This document shows, one piece after another, positions 22,295-30,137 of a DNA stretch of 55,697 bases. The notes beneath the pieces are model-generated. The model made no database searches, was not told the origin of the DNA, and saw nothing but the letters and a program-made list of their open reading frames with translations. Source of the stretch: a virus; IMG/VR virus record IMGVR_UViG_3300018432_000007, positions 1-55,697 of that record. The stretch is one strand, 5' to 3'. The number at the start of each line of letters is the position of its first letter. Within the stretch, counting starts at the first letter, position 1. Both the position numbers and the translations under genes were made by a program.

Positions 22295-22430
22295 TGCAGA
22301 CGCTGTTACGGATGCATGCTTGTGACCTGCACAGTTGCAGTTGCACACCGGGATTGCAGATCACCTGCAGAGACCTGTTGCATGGCTTCTGCACATGCAA
22401 GAGGGCCCGTTGCACACCTGGTGTGCAACG
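22281..22430. repeat. TGCA-dense noncoding tract upstream of the Spd-like gene
   Basis: 14 TGCA copies in 150 noncoding bases, continuing the enrichment seen inside the gene. It overlaps the second operator and the terminator at 22405-22432. Candidate cis-acting site for partition, transfer or replication. Confidence 0.7.
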
Positions 22431-22432
22431 GG
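22405..22432 (-). terminator. Terminator of the 27697-22453 operon
   Basis: GCCCGTTGCACACC is followed by its complement with almost no loop (effective stem about 12 bp). It lies 20 bases past the stop of 22453-22632. Confidence 0.7.
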
Positions 22433-22452
22433 CTCTCGGTTCTGCAGACGGG

Positions 22453-22632
22453 CTACCAGTCGTCTGCGGACTGGATGATCAGCACGCCGCCGAACACGAC
22501 CACACAGCCGATCGCCGCGCACACCCACCACGGGACGGAGACGTCGAACAGTGGCCCGTCGAGCAGCCGGATCGCGAGCGCGATCACTGCGGCGACGAGC
22601 AGCTTCACGACAAACTCAGTGACCGGGTGCAT
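22453..22632 (-). CDS. Small two-helix membrane protein
   Basis: 59 residues: FVVKLLVAAVIALAIRLL, a short loop, then WWVCAAIGCVVVFGGVLII. It is the last gene of the leftward initiator operon and overlaps the previous gene by 17 bases. Confidence 0.65.
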   Translation of the reverse strand: MHPVTEFVVKLLVAAVIALAIRLLDGPLFDVSVPWWVCAAIGCVVVFGGVLIIQSADDW

Positions 22633-22900
22633 GCCGTGGTCCTGGCTCGGGTATGAAGGTGACGAACGACTCCGCACGGGTACCGGCTTCCATGGCCTGG
22701 TGGTTCGCGAGCTGGCGGTAGATCCCGGGCCCGAACGTGCCGATCGAGGCGCCGCAGCCGCAGATGGATCCGCCGGCGTACCCGACGCGGGGCGGGTCGC
22801 TCTTGTCCGGCTCGACGTGGACGTGGTCGAACAGGATGTTCCCCAGCACTTCCAGGTCCACCACGACGCGGAACAGCGGCACGGTGGGATCGTCTGTCAC
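22616..22900 (-). CDS. Hypothetical protein
   Basis: 94 residues. An acidic beta N-terminus (FRVVVDLEVLGNILFDHVHV) is followed by CGCGASIG and a Pro/His-rich tail. GTG 22900 overlaps the lipoprotein stop by four bases. The family is not recognised. Confidence 0.65.
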   Translation of the reverse strand: MTDDPTVPLFRVVVDLEVLGNILFDHVHVEPDKSDPPRVGYAGGSICGCGASIGTFGPGIYRQLANHQAMEAGTRAESFVTFIPEPGPRHAPGH

Positions 22901-23559
22901 TGGGGTACCTCCGGCGGACCGATCAGTGCCGTGGGAGTGGCGAGGTAGTTGGTGCGGTACACCCAGCAGTAAGCGGACACGTCCCCGTCCTGCACCTTGA
23001 ACCAGGTCGTGTTCTTGATCTCGTCGTTCCCCGAGATCATGCTCACGGAGTCAGCTGTGAACGCGGCCACGGGGACGTCGTTCTGGGTCTTGATCACCAC
23101 GAGCATGTCGCGGCCGGTGAACAACCCGCGGGCCCGGGTCTGCAGCACGTTCAACCACGGCACGCCGGGCTCGGTGGACGTCGCGGCGACCTCGATGTCT
23201 GCGCGGTCGAGCATGGTCACGCCGGTGTCGCAGATCATCGCGGACGAGCCGACCAGGTCCACGACGTGCTTCCCGACAGACACCGACACCACGGCGCCCT
23301 TCTCGGTCGAGCCGTCGTCAGTCGACGTGTCGTGCTCGGGGTTGTGGAACGGGTAGATCGACTTTCCGGTGATGACCGTGGTGGTCTGGCCGGTGTTGTT
23401 GTCGTACGTGTACAGGGTGGCCTCGCGGCCCTGCCACCGGGCTTTGGCGTCGTCCACGCTGAACTCGGCGCCCTCGCAGCCAGAGAGCGCGGTCAGTGGT
23501 GCGATGACGAGGGCAGCGAGCGCCATGGTGATGCGGTGTGCTCGGGGTGTGATTCTCAT
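22897..23559 (-). CDS. Lipoprotein, DUF5052-like
   Basis: 220 residues. The basic N-terminus, hydrophobic stretch (ALAALVIAPLTALSGC) and lipobox LSGC predict export and lipid attachment at Cys near residue 28. The exported part has ARWQGREATLYTYD and a GKHVVDLVGSSAM segment, resembling DUF5052, an actinobacterial lipoprotein family of unknown role. A phage lipoprotein on the outer face of the host membrane is typical of superinfection exclusion; no direct evidence here. It lies mid-operon with GTGA and ATGA overlaps. Confidence 0.72.
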   Translation of the reverse strand: MRITPRAHRITMALAALVIAPLTALSGCEGAEFSVDDAKARWQGREATLYTYDNNTGQTTTVITGKSIYPFHNPEHDTSTDDGSTEKGAVVSVSVGKHVVDLVGSSAMICDTGVTMLDRADIEVAATSTEPGVPWLNVLQTRARGLFTGRDMLVVIKTQNDVPVAAFTADSVSMISGNDEIKNTTWFKVQDGDVSAYCWVYRTNYLATPTALIGPPEVPQ

Positions 23560-23945
23560 GCGGGCTTGGTCTCCGTCGGGGTGTCGTCGGTGGGCGGGGT
23601 GGCCGGTTCGGGTGCGGTGAAGATCTTCACGAACTGTCGGAAGCCGTCATCCTGGACGACGTCCTGCACCATGGCGTGCGTGGCGCGGAGTTCGTACAGC
23701 CGCTCGAACCTTGGGCGCATGCGCGAGGCGCCGATACCCCAGGGGATCGTGATCAGGACGCCGAACGTGATCACCCACCACGGTGCGTCGTCCTGGATCA
23801 GTTTCGCTGTGCTCGCGGTCATGATCACACCGCCCGTCAGCCATGCGGCGAGCTGGGCACGCAGGATCCAGTGGGCGCGCCGCAGGCCCTTCTCGATCTG
23901 TTCGGCGTGCTCGGGGAACGCGTCTAGTGCCTCGGTGAAGTTCAC
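23556..23945 (-). CDS. Membrane protein with two helices
   Basis: 129 residues. An acidic N-terminal region (DAFPEHAEQIEKGLRRAHW) is followed by ILRAQLAAWLTGGVIMTAS and WWVITFGVLITIPWGIG helices. A soluble C-terminal tail is rich in Pro/Thr. It is directly upstream of and coupled to the lipoprotein gene, so they may act together. GTG 23945. Confidence 0.68.
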   Translation of the reverse strand: MNFTEALDAFPEHAEQIEKGLRRAHWILRAQLAAWLTGGVIMTASTAKLIQDDAPWWVITFGVLITIPWGIGASRMRPRFERLYELRATHAMVQDVVQDDGFRQFVKIFTAPEPATPPTDDTPTETKPA

Positions 23946-24475
23946 GTGTGCCTCTCGGTGATCTGGTCCCCACCGGCGCGTCGCAGGCCGGTGAAGATGT
24001 CGTCTATGTCGGTGCGGGTGAGTTGGGGGTACTCGCCCAGGACGTACCGCAGTCGAGCGTCCATGTGCGCGGCCACGGCTGTCTGATGCCAGTTGGTGGC
24101 CATCTGCCGGGCCTCGTCCGGGCTCAGAGATCCACCCATGGATCCCCGGCCGATGTGCACGTACGGCTCGCCGGTGTGGGCGCCGGCTACAGCCTCGATC
24201 CGCAGCGCCGATTTGCCGCGGCCCATCGGCCGGTGGTCGCGGACGTCGCGCAGGAACGCGCCGATCGTCTGGACGTTGGCGCCGAGACGGCGTTCCATCA
24301 CGCGGATCAGCGCTATGTCCGTCTCGGCGCGCGATGCCGCGTCGGTCAGGTCCTGGGCGGTCGTGGTCACGATGGTGGGCGTGAGGACGGTGCGGATTGG
24401 GCCCCATTCCAGGGTGCACACCGCGGTGCCGGTGTCGTCTACGCCGGAGTAGATGTTCACGTTGTCGTCGGTCAT
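23942..24475 (-). CDS. Hypothetical protein
   Basis: 177 residues. Mixed beta N-terminus (CTLEWGPIRTVLTPTIVTTT), then helices, a glycine-rich GRGSMGGSLSPDEARQMA loop and a C-terminal LTRTDIDDIFTGLRRAGG. It overlaps both neighbours by four bases. I do not recognise a domain. Confidence 0.68.
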   Translation of the reverse strand: MTDDNVNIYSGVDDTGTAVCTLEWGPIRTVLTPTIVTTTAQDLTDAASRAETDIALIRVMERRLGANVQTIGAFLRDVRDHRPMGRGKSALRIEAVAGAHTGEPYVHIGRGSMGGSLSPDEARQMATNWHQTAVAAHMDARLRYVLGEYPQLTRTDIDDIFTGLRRAGGDQITERHT

Positions 24476-24882
24476 GCGGGGCCCTCGCCGCGCGCCTTGT
24501 GTCGCAGGTGCCCGGCGTGCGCCGCGGCGTAGATCATGCCGACGCCCCACCCGAGTGCTCCGATCAGCGCGAACCAGGTGTGCCACGTCGGGTCAGGGTT
24601 CACGGCGAGCGTGGCGCCCATGGCACTCACACATCCAGCGAACGCGCCCAGGCACGCGAACGCGACGGCGAGGTAGGCGGTCGCGAGCGATCGCAGATAC
24701 CCGGCCTGCGGGTCCAGGTCGGCGACGGCGCGCAGCGAGCGCCGGGGCTTGGCCGGCGGGTCGGGGTGCAGCGGCACGGGCAGTTCGGCCGGATCGGCCC
24801 CGGCGGCGATCAGGTCCTCGCGCTTGGACGCGAGACGGCGCCCGCGCTCGGCGAGGCGTCGGTGCTGTCGTGGTGTGGTCAT
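24472..24882 (-). CDS. Membrane protein with basic N-terminus
   Basis: 136 residues. A strongly basic N-terminus (RQHRRLAERGRRLASKRE) and a Pro-rich linker are followed by three hydrophobic stretches (TAYLAVAFACLGAFAGCV and others). It is preceded by GAGGAGAAC and belongs to the coupled initiator operon. Function unknown. Confidence 0.68.
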   Translation of the reverse strand: MTTPRQHRRLAERGRRLASKREDLIAAGADPAELPVPLHPDPPAKPRRSLRAVADLDPQAGYLRSLATAYLAVAFACLGAFAGCVSAMGATLAVNPDPTWHTWFALIGALGWGVGMIYAAAHAGHLRHKARGEGPA

Positions 24883-25127
24883 GGTCGTTCTCCTCGCATC
24901 GTCGCGGTCAGGCACTCGCCGCACATCTGCTCACCGTCGCCGTTGAACCATCCCAGCTTGCGGCCGGTGAACACCTGCATCGGCGTGTAGTCGTAGTCAT
25001 CGGCCATCGTCCGTTCGCGCCCGCAGTCGGCGCAGACCGGGACTGGGGAAGGGGCGGCGATCACCTCGGCCTGCTCGTCCGCCACCTGCTCCTCGCTGAT
25101 CGGCTCGGTGGCCGGCTGCTCGCTCAC
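24879..25127 (-). CDS. Zinc-ribbon-like protein
   Basis: 82 residues. A disordered acidic N-terminus is followed by CADCGRERTMADD and, 35 residues on, CGECLTATMRG: two CxxC pairs forming a probable zinc ribbon. GTG 25127 overlaps the upstream stop. Confidence 0.66.
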   Translation of the reverse strand: MSEQPATEPISEEQVADEQAEVIAAPSPVPVCADCGRERTMADDYDYTPMQVFTGRKLGWFNGDGEQMCGECLTATMRGERP

Positions 25128-25522
25128 GCGCCGTCCGGGATGACCACGAGACCGACGCCGAGCAGCGCGTCAGCGTTCCGGTAGTACCGGGACTGACGCT
25201 CGATGTTCATCAGGCGCCATTCGTGACCGTCCGATTCCGCGAGTGTCCGGGCAACGTTCTCGCGTTCTTCTGGTGATCGCCAGGAGCGCCGTTCGGGCGC
25301 GACACCCCACACGCTGGGGTCGGACTCGATGCGGTCCCGGATGTACGTCAGCGCCCGCACACGGGTCTCGTACGGCAGGTTCTGCAGCAGGACCAGCACA
25401 CCCTCGATGGTGCTCAGCTCGGGGTCTGTCTGCGTCGTCGTGTAGTTGAACGTCAGCGGGTCCGGGCCCGGCTCGGGCATGGGCTCGGGGTCGCGGCGGG
25501 GATCTTCGTTCTCGGGTCCCAC
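25124..25522 (-). CDS. Hypothetical protein
   Basis: 132 residues from GTG 25522, fixed by an AGGAGGAAC site. The start is acidic and Pro-rich (DPEPMPEPGPDP). The middle is helical (LVLLQNLPYETRVRALTYIR). The region SWRSPEERENVARTLAESDG suggests a soluble regulatory or nucleic-acid-associated protein. Family not recognised. Confidence 0.66.
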   Translation of the reverse strand: MGPENEDPRRDPEPMPEPGPDPLTFNYTTTQTDPELSTIEGVLVLLQNLPYETRVRALTYIRDRIESDPSVWGVAPERRSWRSPEERENVARTLAESDGHEWRLMNIERQSRYYRNADALLGVGLVVIPDGA

Positions 25523-25565
25523 GGGGTTCCTCCTGTGTGTGGTGTGGTGCAACACGGTAGCGGTG

Positions 25566-25943
25566 TCAGAACAGGGTGTCCTGCACGGGCAGATCGTCGG
25601 GCCACGAACCAGCGTCGCCATAGTCGGTGTCGTCAAGGTCCCAGACCTCGCCGGTGTCCAGGTCGCTGACCTGGTCCAGGTGGCAGCCGGGACAGCGCCG
25701 CACGACGAGCCGCACGTGCGGGTACAGGTCCGCTACGCCGTTGCCGGGCAAGAGCGTCCCGACGGCGCGCAGGTCGGTGTCACGGATCCACCCGCAGCCG
25801 GTGCAGGCCCAGTGGTCGGACGGGACGTGGAACACGAGCGTCGTGCGGCCGGCTAGGCCACCCTCGTCGGTCCAGTCCGACCACTGGACCGGGCGCCCGT
25901 CCCACAGTGGCGGCAGGTCGTGGGGACGGGCGTTCGTGGTCAT
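25566..25943 (-). CDS. Hypothetical zinc-binding protein
   Basis: 125 residues. CTGCGWIRDTD and RRCPGCHLDQ make a four-cysteine zinc site. Tryptophan-rich N-terminus (PVQWSDWTDEGG) and a very acidic C-terminus (DLDDTDYGDAGSWPDD). ATG 25943; GTG 25946 is an alternative. It begins five bases from the upstream stop. Confidence 0.66.
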   Translation of the reverse strand: MTTNARPHDLPPLWDGRPVQWSDWTDEGGLAGRTTLVFHVPSDHWACTGCGWIRDTDLRAVGTLLPGNGVADLYPHVRLVVRRCPGCHLDQVSDLDTGEVWDLDDTDYGDAGSWPDDLPVQDTLF

Positions 25944-25947
25944 CACG

Positions 25948-26109
25948 TCAGGATGCCTTGGCCTCTCGCGCCGCGACGGCGAGCTGCCGCGCGGCGTCGT
26001 CCCAGCGGATGCCCTGCGTCCGGGCGTGGTCAGACACCAGCTCGACGATCTCGTCCCACTCCATCGGCGCGAGTTCGCGCCGCAGCGTGGTGAAGGTCCC
26101 GGGGTTCAT
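25948..26109 (-). CDS. Hypothetical protein
   Basis: 53 residues, almost all helical, with FTTLRRELAPMEWDEIVELV and a C-terminal ARQLAVAAREAKAS. The ATG overlaps the upstream stop as ATGA. It resembles small helix-bundle proteins; no function can be given. Confidence 0.6.
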   Translation of the reverse strand: MNPGTFTTLRRELAPMEWDEIVELVSDHARTQGIRWDDAARQLAVAAREAKAS

Positions 26110-26477
26110 CCGCGGCCCTCACGGTGGGCACGGGCGCGCAGGACCTTGGCTGCGGCACGGTTCGCCGCAGTGTCGATCCCGGCGTTCGCGTCGCGCTCGG
26201 CGTCCGCGGCGACCTTGAGGAGCAGCGACGCCCCGTAGACGCGCGTGGTCAGGGAGTTGGCGCGCTCCTCGCGGCGGGCATAGTCGGCGCCGAACGTGCG
26301 CACCTGGACCATGGCGCCGTAGACCGGCAGTACCTCGGCGAGCGCCTGGACCAGGATGCTCTCGGGGATCTCGCGCAGCTCGGGGTGCCGCTCGCGCATC
26401 ACCTTGACCATCTCGGGAGCGGCGAGGTAGTCGGCGGGCGCTGCCTCGCCGCCGGTGGGGGTCAGGTCGGCGCTCAT
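26106..26477 (-). CDS. Hypothetical helical protein
   Basis: 123 residues. MVKVMRERHPELREIPESIL then a long helical C-terminus (AAADAERD-type, NRAAAKVLRARAHREG). It follows the initiator with an ATGA overlap, a place where helicase loaders or replication partners are often found in phages, but no loader motif (Walker A) is present. Confidence 0.62.
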   Translation of the reverse strand: MSADLTPTGGEAAPADYLAAPEMVKVMRERHPELREIPESILVQALAEVLPVYGAMVQVRTFGADYARREERANSLTTRVYGASLLLKVAADAERDANAGIDTAANRAAAKVLRARAHREGRG

Positions 26478-27697
26478 GCGTTCTGCTCGCTCTCTGCCCG
26501 CAGGCGGCTCGGGGGGATGACGTCACCGATCGTGGTGGTCCGGCGTGGCGCGCCCTGGGAGAGCGCGGCGCGGGCTGCCTCGAACGCGGCCCGGCCGCGC
26601 CCGTTTGCGTCGTTCGCTGCGGCCACGGCAGCCTCGAACGCGATCGCCTGGGCCGCGCCGGATCCGGGTGCAGCCTGCCCGGCGTTGATGTTGCAGTCCG
26701 GGCAGCGGCGCACGTACTCGCGGCCCTCGGGGTCGGTGGCCATGGCCATGCGGGTGCGGTGGTCGCACCGGCCGCACCACGCCAGGTGCACAGGACGTTC
26801 CTGTGCGGGCTGCATCGGCGCCGGTGCGATCTCGAACCCACGCCACTGCATGATCCGCTCGGAGAGCCGCCCAGCGTTGTGCAGGGACACCACCAGGCCC
26901 TCGGGGTTCGTGGCGCCGGTGGCCTCGATCAGCCACGTGCGGAACCGGGTCTGCTCGTCGGGGTTGAGCATCATGGCGTCCAGGATCGAGGACGGGCTGC
27001 CGACGGCGCGCGGAGCGTCGCCGTGATCCCCCTCGGGCTCGTCCGCAGCAGCGTCCGCGTTACGAGACTGGACGTTGCTGCTCGATGTCTCCACGGGTCC
27101 AGCAGTAGGCGCGCGGAGCGCGCCACTGCTCCGAGGGTCCTGGGGAGGGTTATGGAGAGGGTTGGGTGTCCCGGGGACACCCCTGGGGGTGTCTGTGTGA
27201 AACCCCTGGGGGTGTCCCTCTGACACCCCAGGCTTGGGGTGTCTCTCTGACACCCCAGGATCTGGTGCCTTGTCGGCCCTCGGCTTGCGCTCCGGAGCAG
27301 GCGCGAGCTCGGGCCGATCCTGCGGGGTCAGCGGCGGGCGCCCACGGCCCGCACGCCAGATGTTCACCGACAGTTCGGCCTCGGCGCCGTCGTACCGCTT
27401 CTCGGCCCGGAAGTACGACAGGGGCACCTGCAGGTCGTACACGACGGGGCGCCGGTTGGCGGGGATCATGAGCGCCGAGCGCTGGTCACCCTGCCGGATC
27501 AGGCCACGGTCTTCCAGGTCACCCATCCGACGGCGCACCGTCGACTCAGCGAGCCGGGTGCGGGCGCTGATCGTCATGATCGACAGGAACGAGTTACACC
27601 CGTCCTGGTCAGCGGCCTCGGACATCGCCACGAGCACGGCCCACTCCTGGGCGTCTGCGACGGGTGCGGCCTTGACGGCCCACAGGATCTGTTCCAC
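26474..27697 (-). CDS. Putative replication initiator (winged helix)
   Basis: 407 residues. The N-terminal domain has WAVLVAMSEAADQDGCN and a winged-helix part (ARTRLAESTVRRRMGDLEDR), typical of actinophage helix-turn-helix initiators. The central linker contains repeated GVSxxHP-type units encoded by iteron-like DNA. A CxxC pair (CGRCDHRT ... CPDCNIN) near residue 310 forms a zinc site. Placing origin repeats in the initiator gene recalls lambda O. GTG 27697 has a strong AGAGGGAG site; it heads the operon down to 22453. Confidence 0.7.
   Translation of the reverse strand: MEQILWAVKAAPVADAQEWAVLVAMSEAADQDGCNSFLSIMTISARTRLAESTVRRRMGDLEDRGLIRQGDQRSALMIPANRRPVVYDLQVPLSYFRAEKRYDGAEAELSVNIWRAGRGRPPLTPQDRPELAPAPERKPRADKAPDPGVSERHPKPGVSEGHPQGFHTDTPRGVPGTPNPLHNPPQDPRSSGALRAPTAGPVETSSSNVQSRNADAAADEPEGDHGDAPRAVGSPSSILDAMMLNPDEQTRFRTWLIEATGATNPEGLVVSLHNAGRLSERIMQWRGFEIAPAPMQPAQERPVHLAWCGRCDHRTRMAMATDPEGREYVRRCPDCNINAGQAAPGSGAAQAIAFEAAVAAANDANGRGRAAFEAARAALSQGAPRRTTTIGDVIPPSRLRAESEQNA
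27162..27257. repeat. Iteron-like repeats in the initiator gene, candidate origin
   Basis: Six or seven copies of TGGGGGTGTC or its complement within 96 bases: forward at about 27184, 27207 and 27235, degenerate at 27162, inverted at about 27173, 27222 and 27249. Pairs such as 27222-27243 form a dyad. They encode the repeated linker of the initiator. Confidence 0.6.
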
Positions 27698-27903
27698 GTA
27701 TCTCCCTCTCACTGGGTGAGCGGAAGCCGGAACGCCCCAAATGCCTGGTAGCATCGTGGGCGAGACGTAGCCGGGTGCTTCCGGCTTCCTGCCTCCGGGG
27801 CCCTGCACAGGTCCCGGGGGCATTTCTCTTGTTCCGGACACCATACATGCCTAAGGCACCGTTTCAGCGCTGCTCAAGGGTGATGCCCCCGTGTCTGTCA
27901 ATC

Positions 27904-27975
27904 CCACACCCGTGTGGTACTGTTCTGATGCAAGGTCAGGGAGCGAGTCCCGACCCAGTCACCCAGGGAGACACC
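27904..27975 (+). promoter_or_regulatory. Operator/promoter/hairpin leader for 27976-28308 (plus strand)
   Basis: Palindrome CCACACCCGTGTGG at 27904-27917, TGG TACTGT (27918-27923), hairpin at 27934-27955 (GGTC, A, GGGA, loop GCGAG, TCCC, GACC), GGGAG ribosome site. Same module as the minus-strand units but in the opposite orientation. Confidence 0.8.
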
Positions 27976-28308
27976 ATGAACACCCGCCGGCCCAACTCTG
28001 CGGGGCGCCCCTTCCAGCCCGGCGACCACGTCCGCATCACGGACCACACGCGCCAGCTCGTAGCGCCCGCTGAGCAGTACGTGTATGAGGGCATCGTTTC
28101 GAGGATTGATCCCGGAGCAGATCCCGACAGCGGGCACGACTACGGCCCATACCTGTGGATCGACACAGAGCCGTTCGACAACGGATCCGGGAAGACGTAC
28201 ACCGCGACGTTCTGCCCTCTCACGGAGGACCTGACCAAGGGCTCGGACGTGTTCGGTCGGACGATCGAACTGCTGGAGCCCGTGATAACCGACGGCGCGT
28301 CCAACTGA
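27976..28308 (+). CDS. Hypothetical protein, first gene of the rightward block
   Basis: 110 residues. The start FQPGDHVRITDHTRQLVAP is beta-barrel-like (SH3/KOW pattern) and continues GIVSRIDPGADPDSGHDYG, LWIDTEPFDNGSGKTYT. No catalytic motif is visible. A hairpin follows four bases after the stop. Family not recognised. Confidence 0.7.
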   Translation: MNTRRPNSAGRPFQPGDHVRITDHTRQLVAPAEQYVYEGIVSRIDPGADPDSGHDYGPYLWIDTEPFDNGSGKTYTATFCPLTEDLTKGSDVFGRTIELLEPVITDGASN

Positions 28309-28311
28309 ACT

Positions 28312-28349
28312 ACCGGGTGCGGCCCGGCTTCCCCCGGGCCGCACCCGGT
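28312..28349 (+). terminator. Terminator after 28308
   Basis: A 16-bp stem (ACCGGGTGCGGCCCGG with its complement) and a 6-base loop followed by TCTC. Confidence 0.75.
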
Positions 28350-28382
28350 TCTCATCCCACCACCGCGAGGAACGAGGACACC

Positions 28383-29039
28383 ATGGCCACGAGCATCACG
28401 ATCAGCATCAGCGGGGACGGCGACGCGCACGTCTGCGGTCCCATGTGCGACTGCCCCACCGCGCTCTACCAGACACAGGTCGCGATCGACACCGACCGCC
28501 GCGAGCAGGGCATGCAGCCCCGGGGCCTCAGCGAGCGCCTGCAGGCGATGCGGTACGCCGCACCGACGACGGCATGGTTCGAGGAGATGTCCCTGGAAGC
28601 CGTCCGGCTGGAGACCATGGCCGCGACAAGCCGGGTTCGGGACTGGATCATCCGCGACCACCCCGACAGCGACGCCGCCGTCTGGGCTGCTGAGTGCGAC
28701 GCTGCCGACGCCGCCACACCGGAAGCGCGGTACATCACGCTGCGCACCGCGATCGAGCCGCTGGTGCCGCTCCTGGTCCGCGCTGACCTGTTGCCAGCCG
28801 ATCACGAATACGTGTGGCGCGACGACATCGGGGAAGCAGTCGTGCACGCGGGCCATTACCGGTTCGCCGTCAGCGCGGCTGCCACGAGCGCGGCACGGAA
28901 CGGGGCATGGCTCGTCACGACGTCGGATGAGCGCTCCGGCGACAACACGGACGGCACGTTCAGCGAGCGCGTGAGCGTCGATCGGCAGGAGATCCGCGCG
29001 TGGCTCGTCGCCTGGGCTGCCGCGAACACCTACGCCTGA
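28383..29039 (+). CDS. Hypothetical protein
   Basis: 218 residues. It has an N-terminal CGPMCDCPTALYQTQVAID segment, a long helical middle region and an acidic/aromatic part (ADHEYVWRDDIGEAVVH). GAGGAACGAGGA precedes the ATG. No domain recognised. It is separated from the previous gene by a terminator-like hairpin, so either read-through or an unseen promoter serves it. Confidence 0.68.
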   Translation: MATSITISISGDGDAHVCGPMCDCPTALYQTQVAIDTDRREQGMQPRGLSERLQAMRYAAPTTAWFEEMSLEAVRLETMAATSRVRDWIIRDHPDSDAAVWAAECDAADAATPEARYITLRTAIEPLVPLLVRADLLPADHEYVWRDDIGEAVVHAGHYRFAVSAAATSAARNGAWLVTTSDERSGDNTDGTFSERVSVDRQEIRAWLVAWAAANTYA

Positions 29040-29084
29040 CCAGCACCACCCACCACACACCCACCACCACAAGAGAGGCCCACC

Positions 29085-29258
29085 ATGGGACTTTTCAGCC
29101 GCGACACCGAGGACACGTCCACGCCTGCGGAGCGCAAGGCGTGGAAGCGCCGCGCCGAGCAGCAGATAGCCGAGCAGCGCCGCGAGCAGCAGGGCATCCC
29201 CCGTACGCCGCCACCGGCGCCAGGATCGCAGCACCGCCGCGCACGCCGCCCCGAGTAG
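29085..29258 (+). CDS. Small basic coiled-coil-like protein
   Basis: 57 residues with MGLFSRDTEDTSTPAERKAW, then a helix of Arg/Glu/Gln (EQQIAEQRREQQG) and an Arg/Pro tail. AAGAGAGG precedes the ATG. The charge pattern suggests a short coiled coil or nucleic-acid contact. Confidence 0.58.
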   Translation: MGLFSRDTEDTSTPAERKAWKRRAEQQIAEQRREQQGIPRTPPPAPGSQHRRARRPE

Positions 29259-29277
29259 CGTTCTGACGCACTCCCCG

Positions 29278-29312
29278 GCCCACCAGCGCCCCATCACGGG
29301 GCGTTGGTGGGC
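29278..29312 (+). terminator. Terminator after 29258
   Basis: CCACCAGCGCCCC and its near-complement (one G-U pair) form a 13-bp stem around a 5-base loop; G/C runs beyond the stem may lengthen it. Confidence 0.7.
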
Positions 29313-29365
29313 GGGGGGAGTACGGCAGGCCACCAACCCCTCACGACGCCACGAAAGGCACCCTG

Positions 29366-29884
29366 ATGACCGAGCCCACCACCCCCACCACCGACGAGCC
29401 CGAGGAGGTCACCGCCGGTTGGCTGTTCATGACCGCGAACGCCCTCGGCCTGTCAGAGGCCGATCTCGCGTTCGTGCTCGGCGTCCGCCAGGACACCATC
29501 CGGAAGAACTGGAAGTACGGCACCGCCGCGATCGCCGACGGCGTCCGCACCGACCTGCAGAAGTTCGTCAAGTTCACCGACGAATGCGTGAACCTGCTCG
29601 TCGATCGCGCGGAAGGGATGACCGATCCCGCGATCGTCGTCTACGCGAACCTCCGCGACGTCCCCGAGCGCCACGTGGCTGCCGAGTACGGCATCACCTG
29701 GTGGGACCACGTCGCGTTCTCCGTGCACAAGCAGCTCCCCGAGGTGTACGTGGGCAACCTGATGGAGATCGGCGCCGCATACGACTACGACCACGTCCGG
29801 GGCCTGTCCAGCGTCCACGATGACCCGTCCATGCTCGCGATCTGGGTAACCCCGCAGCGCACCCGCGCCGGGCGCACCGTCTGA
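29366..29884 (+). CDS. Helix-turn-helix protein (DUF1870-like N-terminus)
   Basis: 172 residues. Residues 22-55 (MTANALGLSEADLAFVLGVR then DTIRKNWKYG) form a Cro/YdiL-type helix-turn-helix. The remainder (VNLLVDRAEGMTDPAIVVYAN) is mixed alpha/beta and of unknown role. It may be a regulator of the rightward block. ATG 29366 follows GAAAGG. Confidence 0.65.
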   Translation: MTEPTTPTTDEPEEVTAGWLFMTANALGLSEADLAFVLGVRQDTIRKNWKYGTAAIADGVRTDLQKFVKFTDECVNLLVDRAEGMTDPAIVVYANLRDVPERHVAAEYGITWWDHVAFSVHKQLPEVYVGNLMEIGAAYDYDHVRGLSSVHDDPSMLAIWVTPQRTRAGRTV

Positions 29885-29914
29885 CCCCTGCTCGACCACA
29901 CGAGAGGAACCACC

Positions 29915-30100
29915 ATGGCCTGGCTAGCCCCGATGAACAGATGGCGTCTGCTGACCGCATCAGACCCCGCGTACGACGGCATCCGCTACGCGGCCCTCGC
30001 GCCGGGCTGCACCAACGAGCCCCACGACGGCACCGAGTGCGGCTGCCGCATGTTCCTCGACCAGAGCGAGGGGGACAAGTACATCCGCAGCGTGATGTAG
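29915..30100 (+). CDS. Hypothetical protein
   Basis: 61 residues. MAWLAPMNRWRLLTASDPAY is followed by CTNEPHDGTECGCRMFLDQ, a possible metal site. GAGAGGAA precedes the ATG. Part of the rightward block. Confidence 0.6.
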   Translation: MAWLAPMNRWRLLTASDPAYDGIRYAALAPGCTNEPHDGTECGCRMFLDQSEGDKYIRSVM

Positions 30101-30137
30101 CCGGCTGACCAACCCCGCTCGACGAGAGGAACCACCC

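Noticed and set aside
27120-27260. CRISPR-like array
   Set aside because: The repeats are short, in mixed orientation, inside a coding linker, with spacing too small for spacers; iterons fit better.
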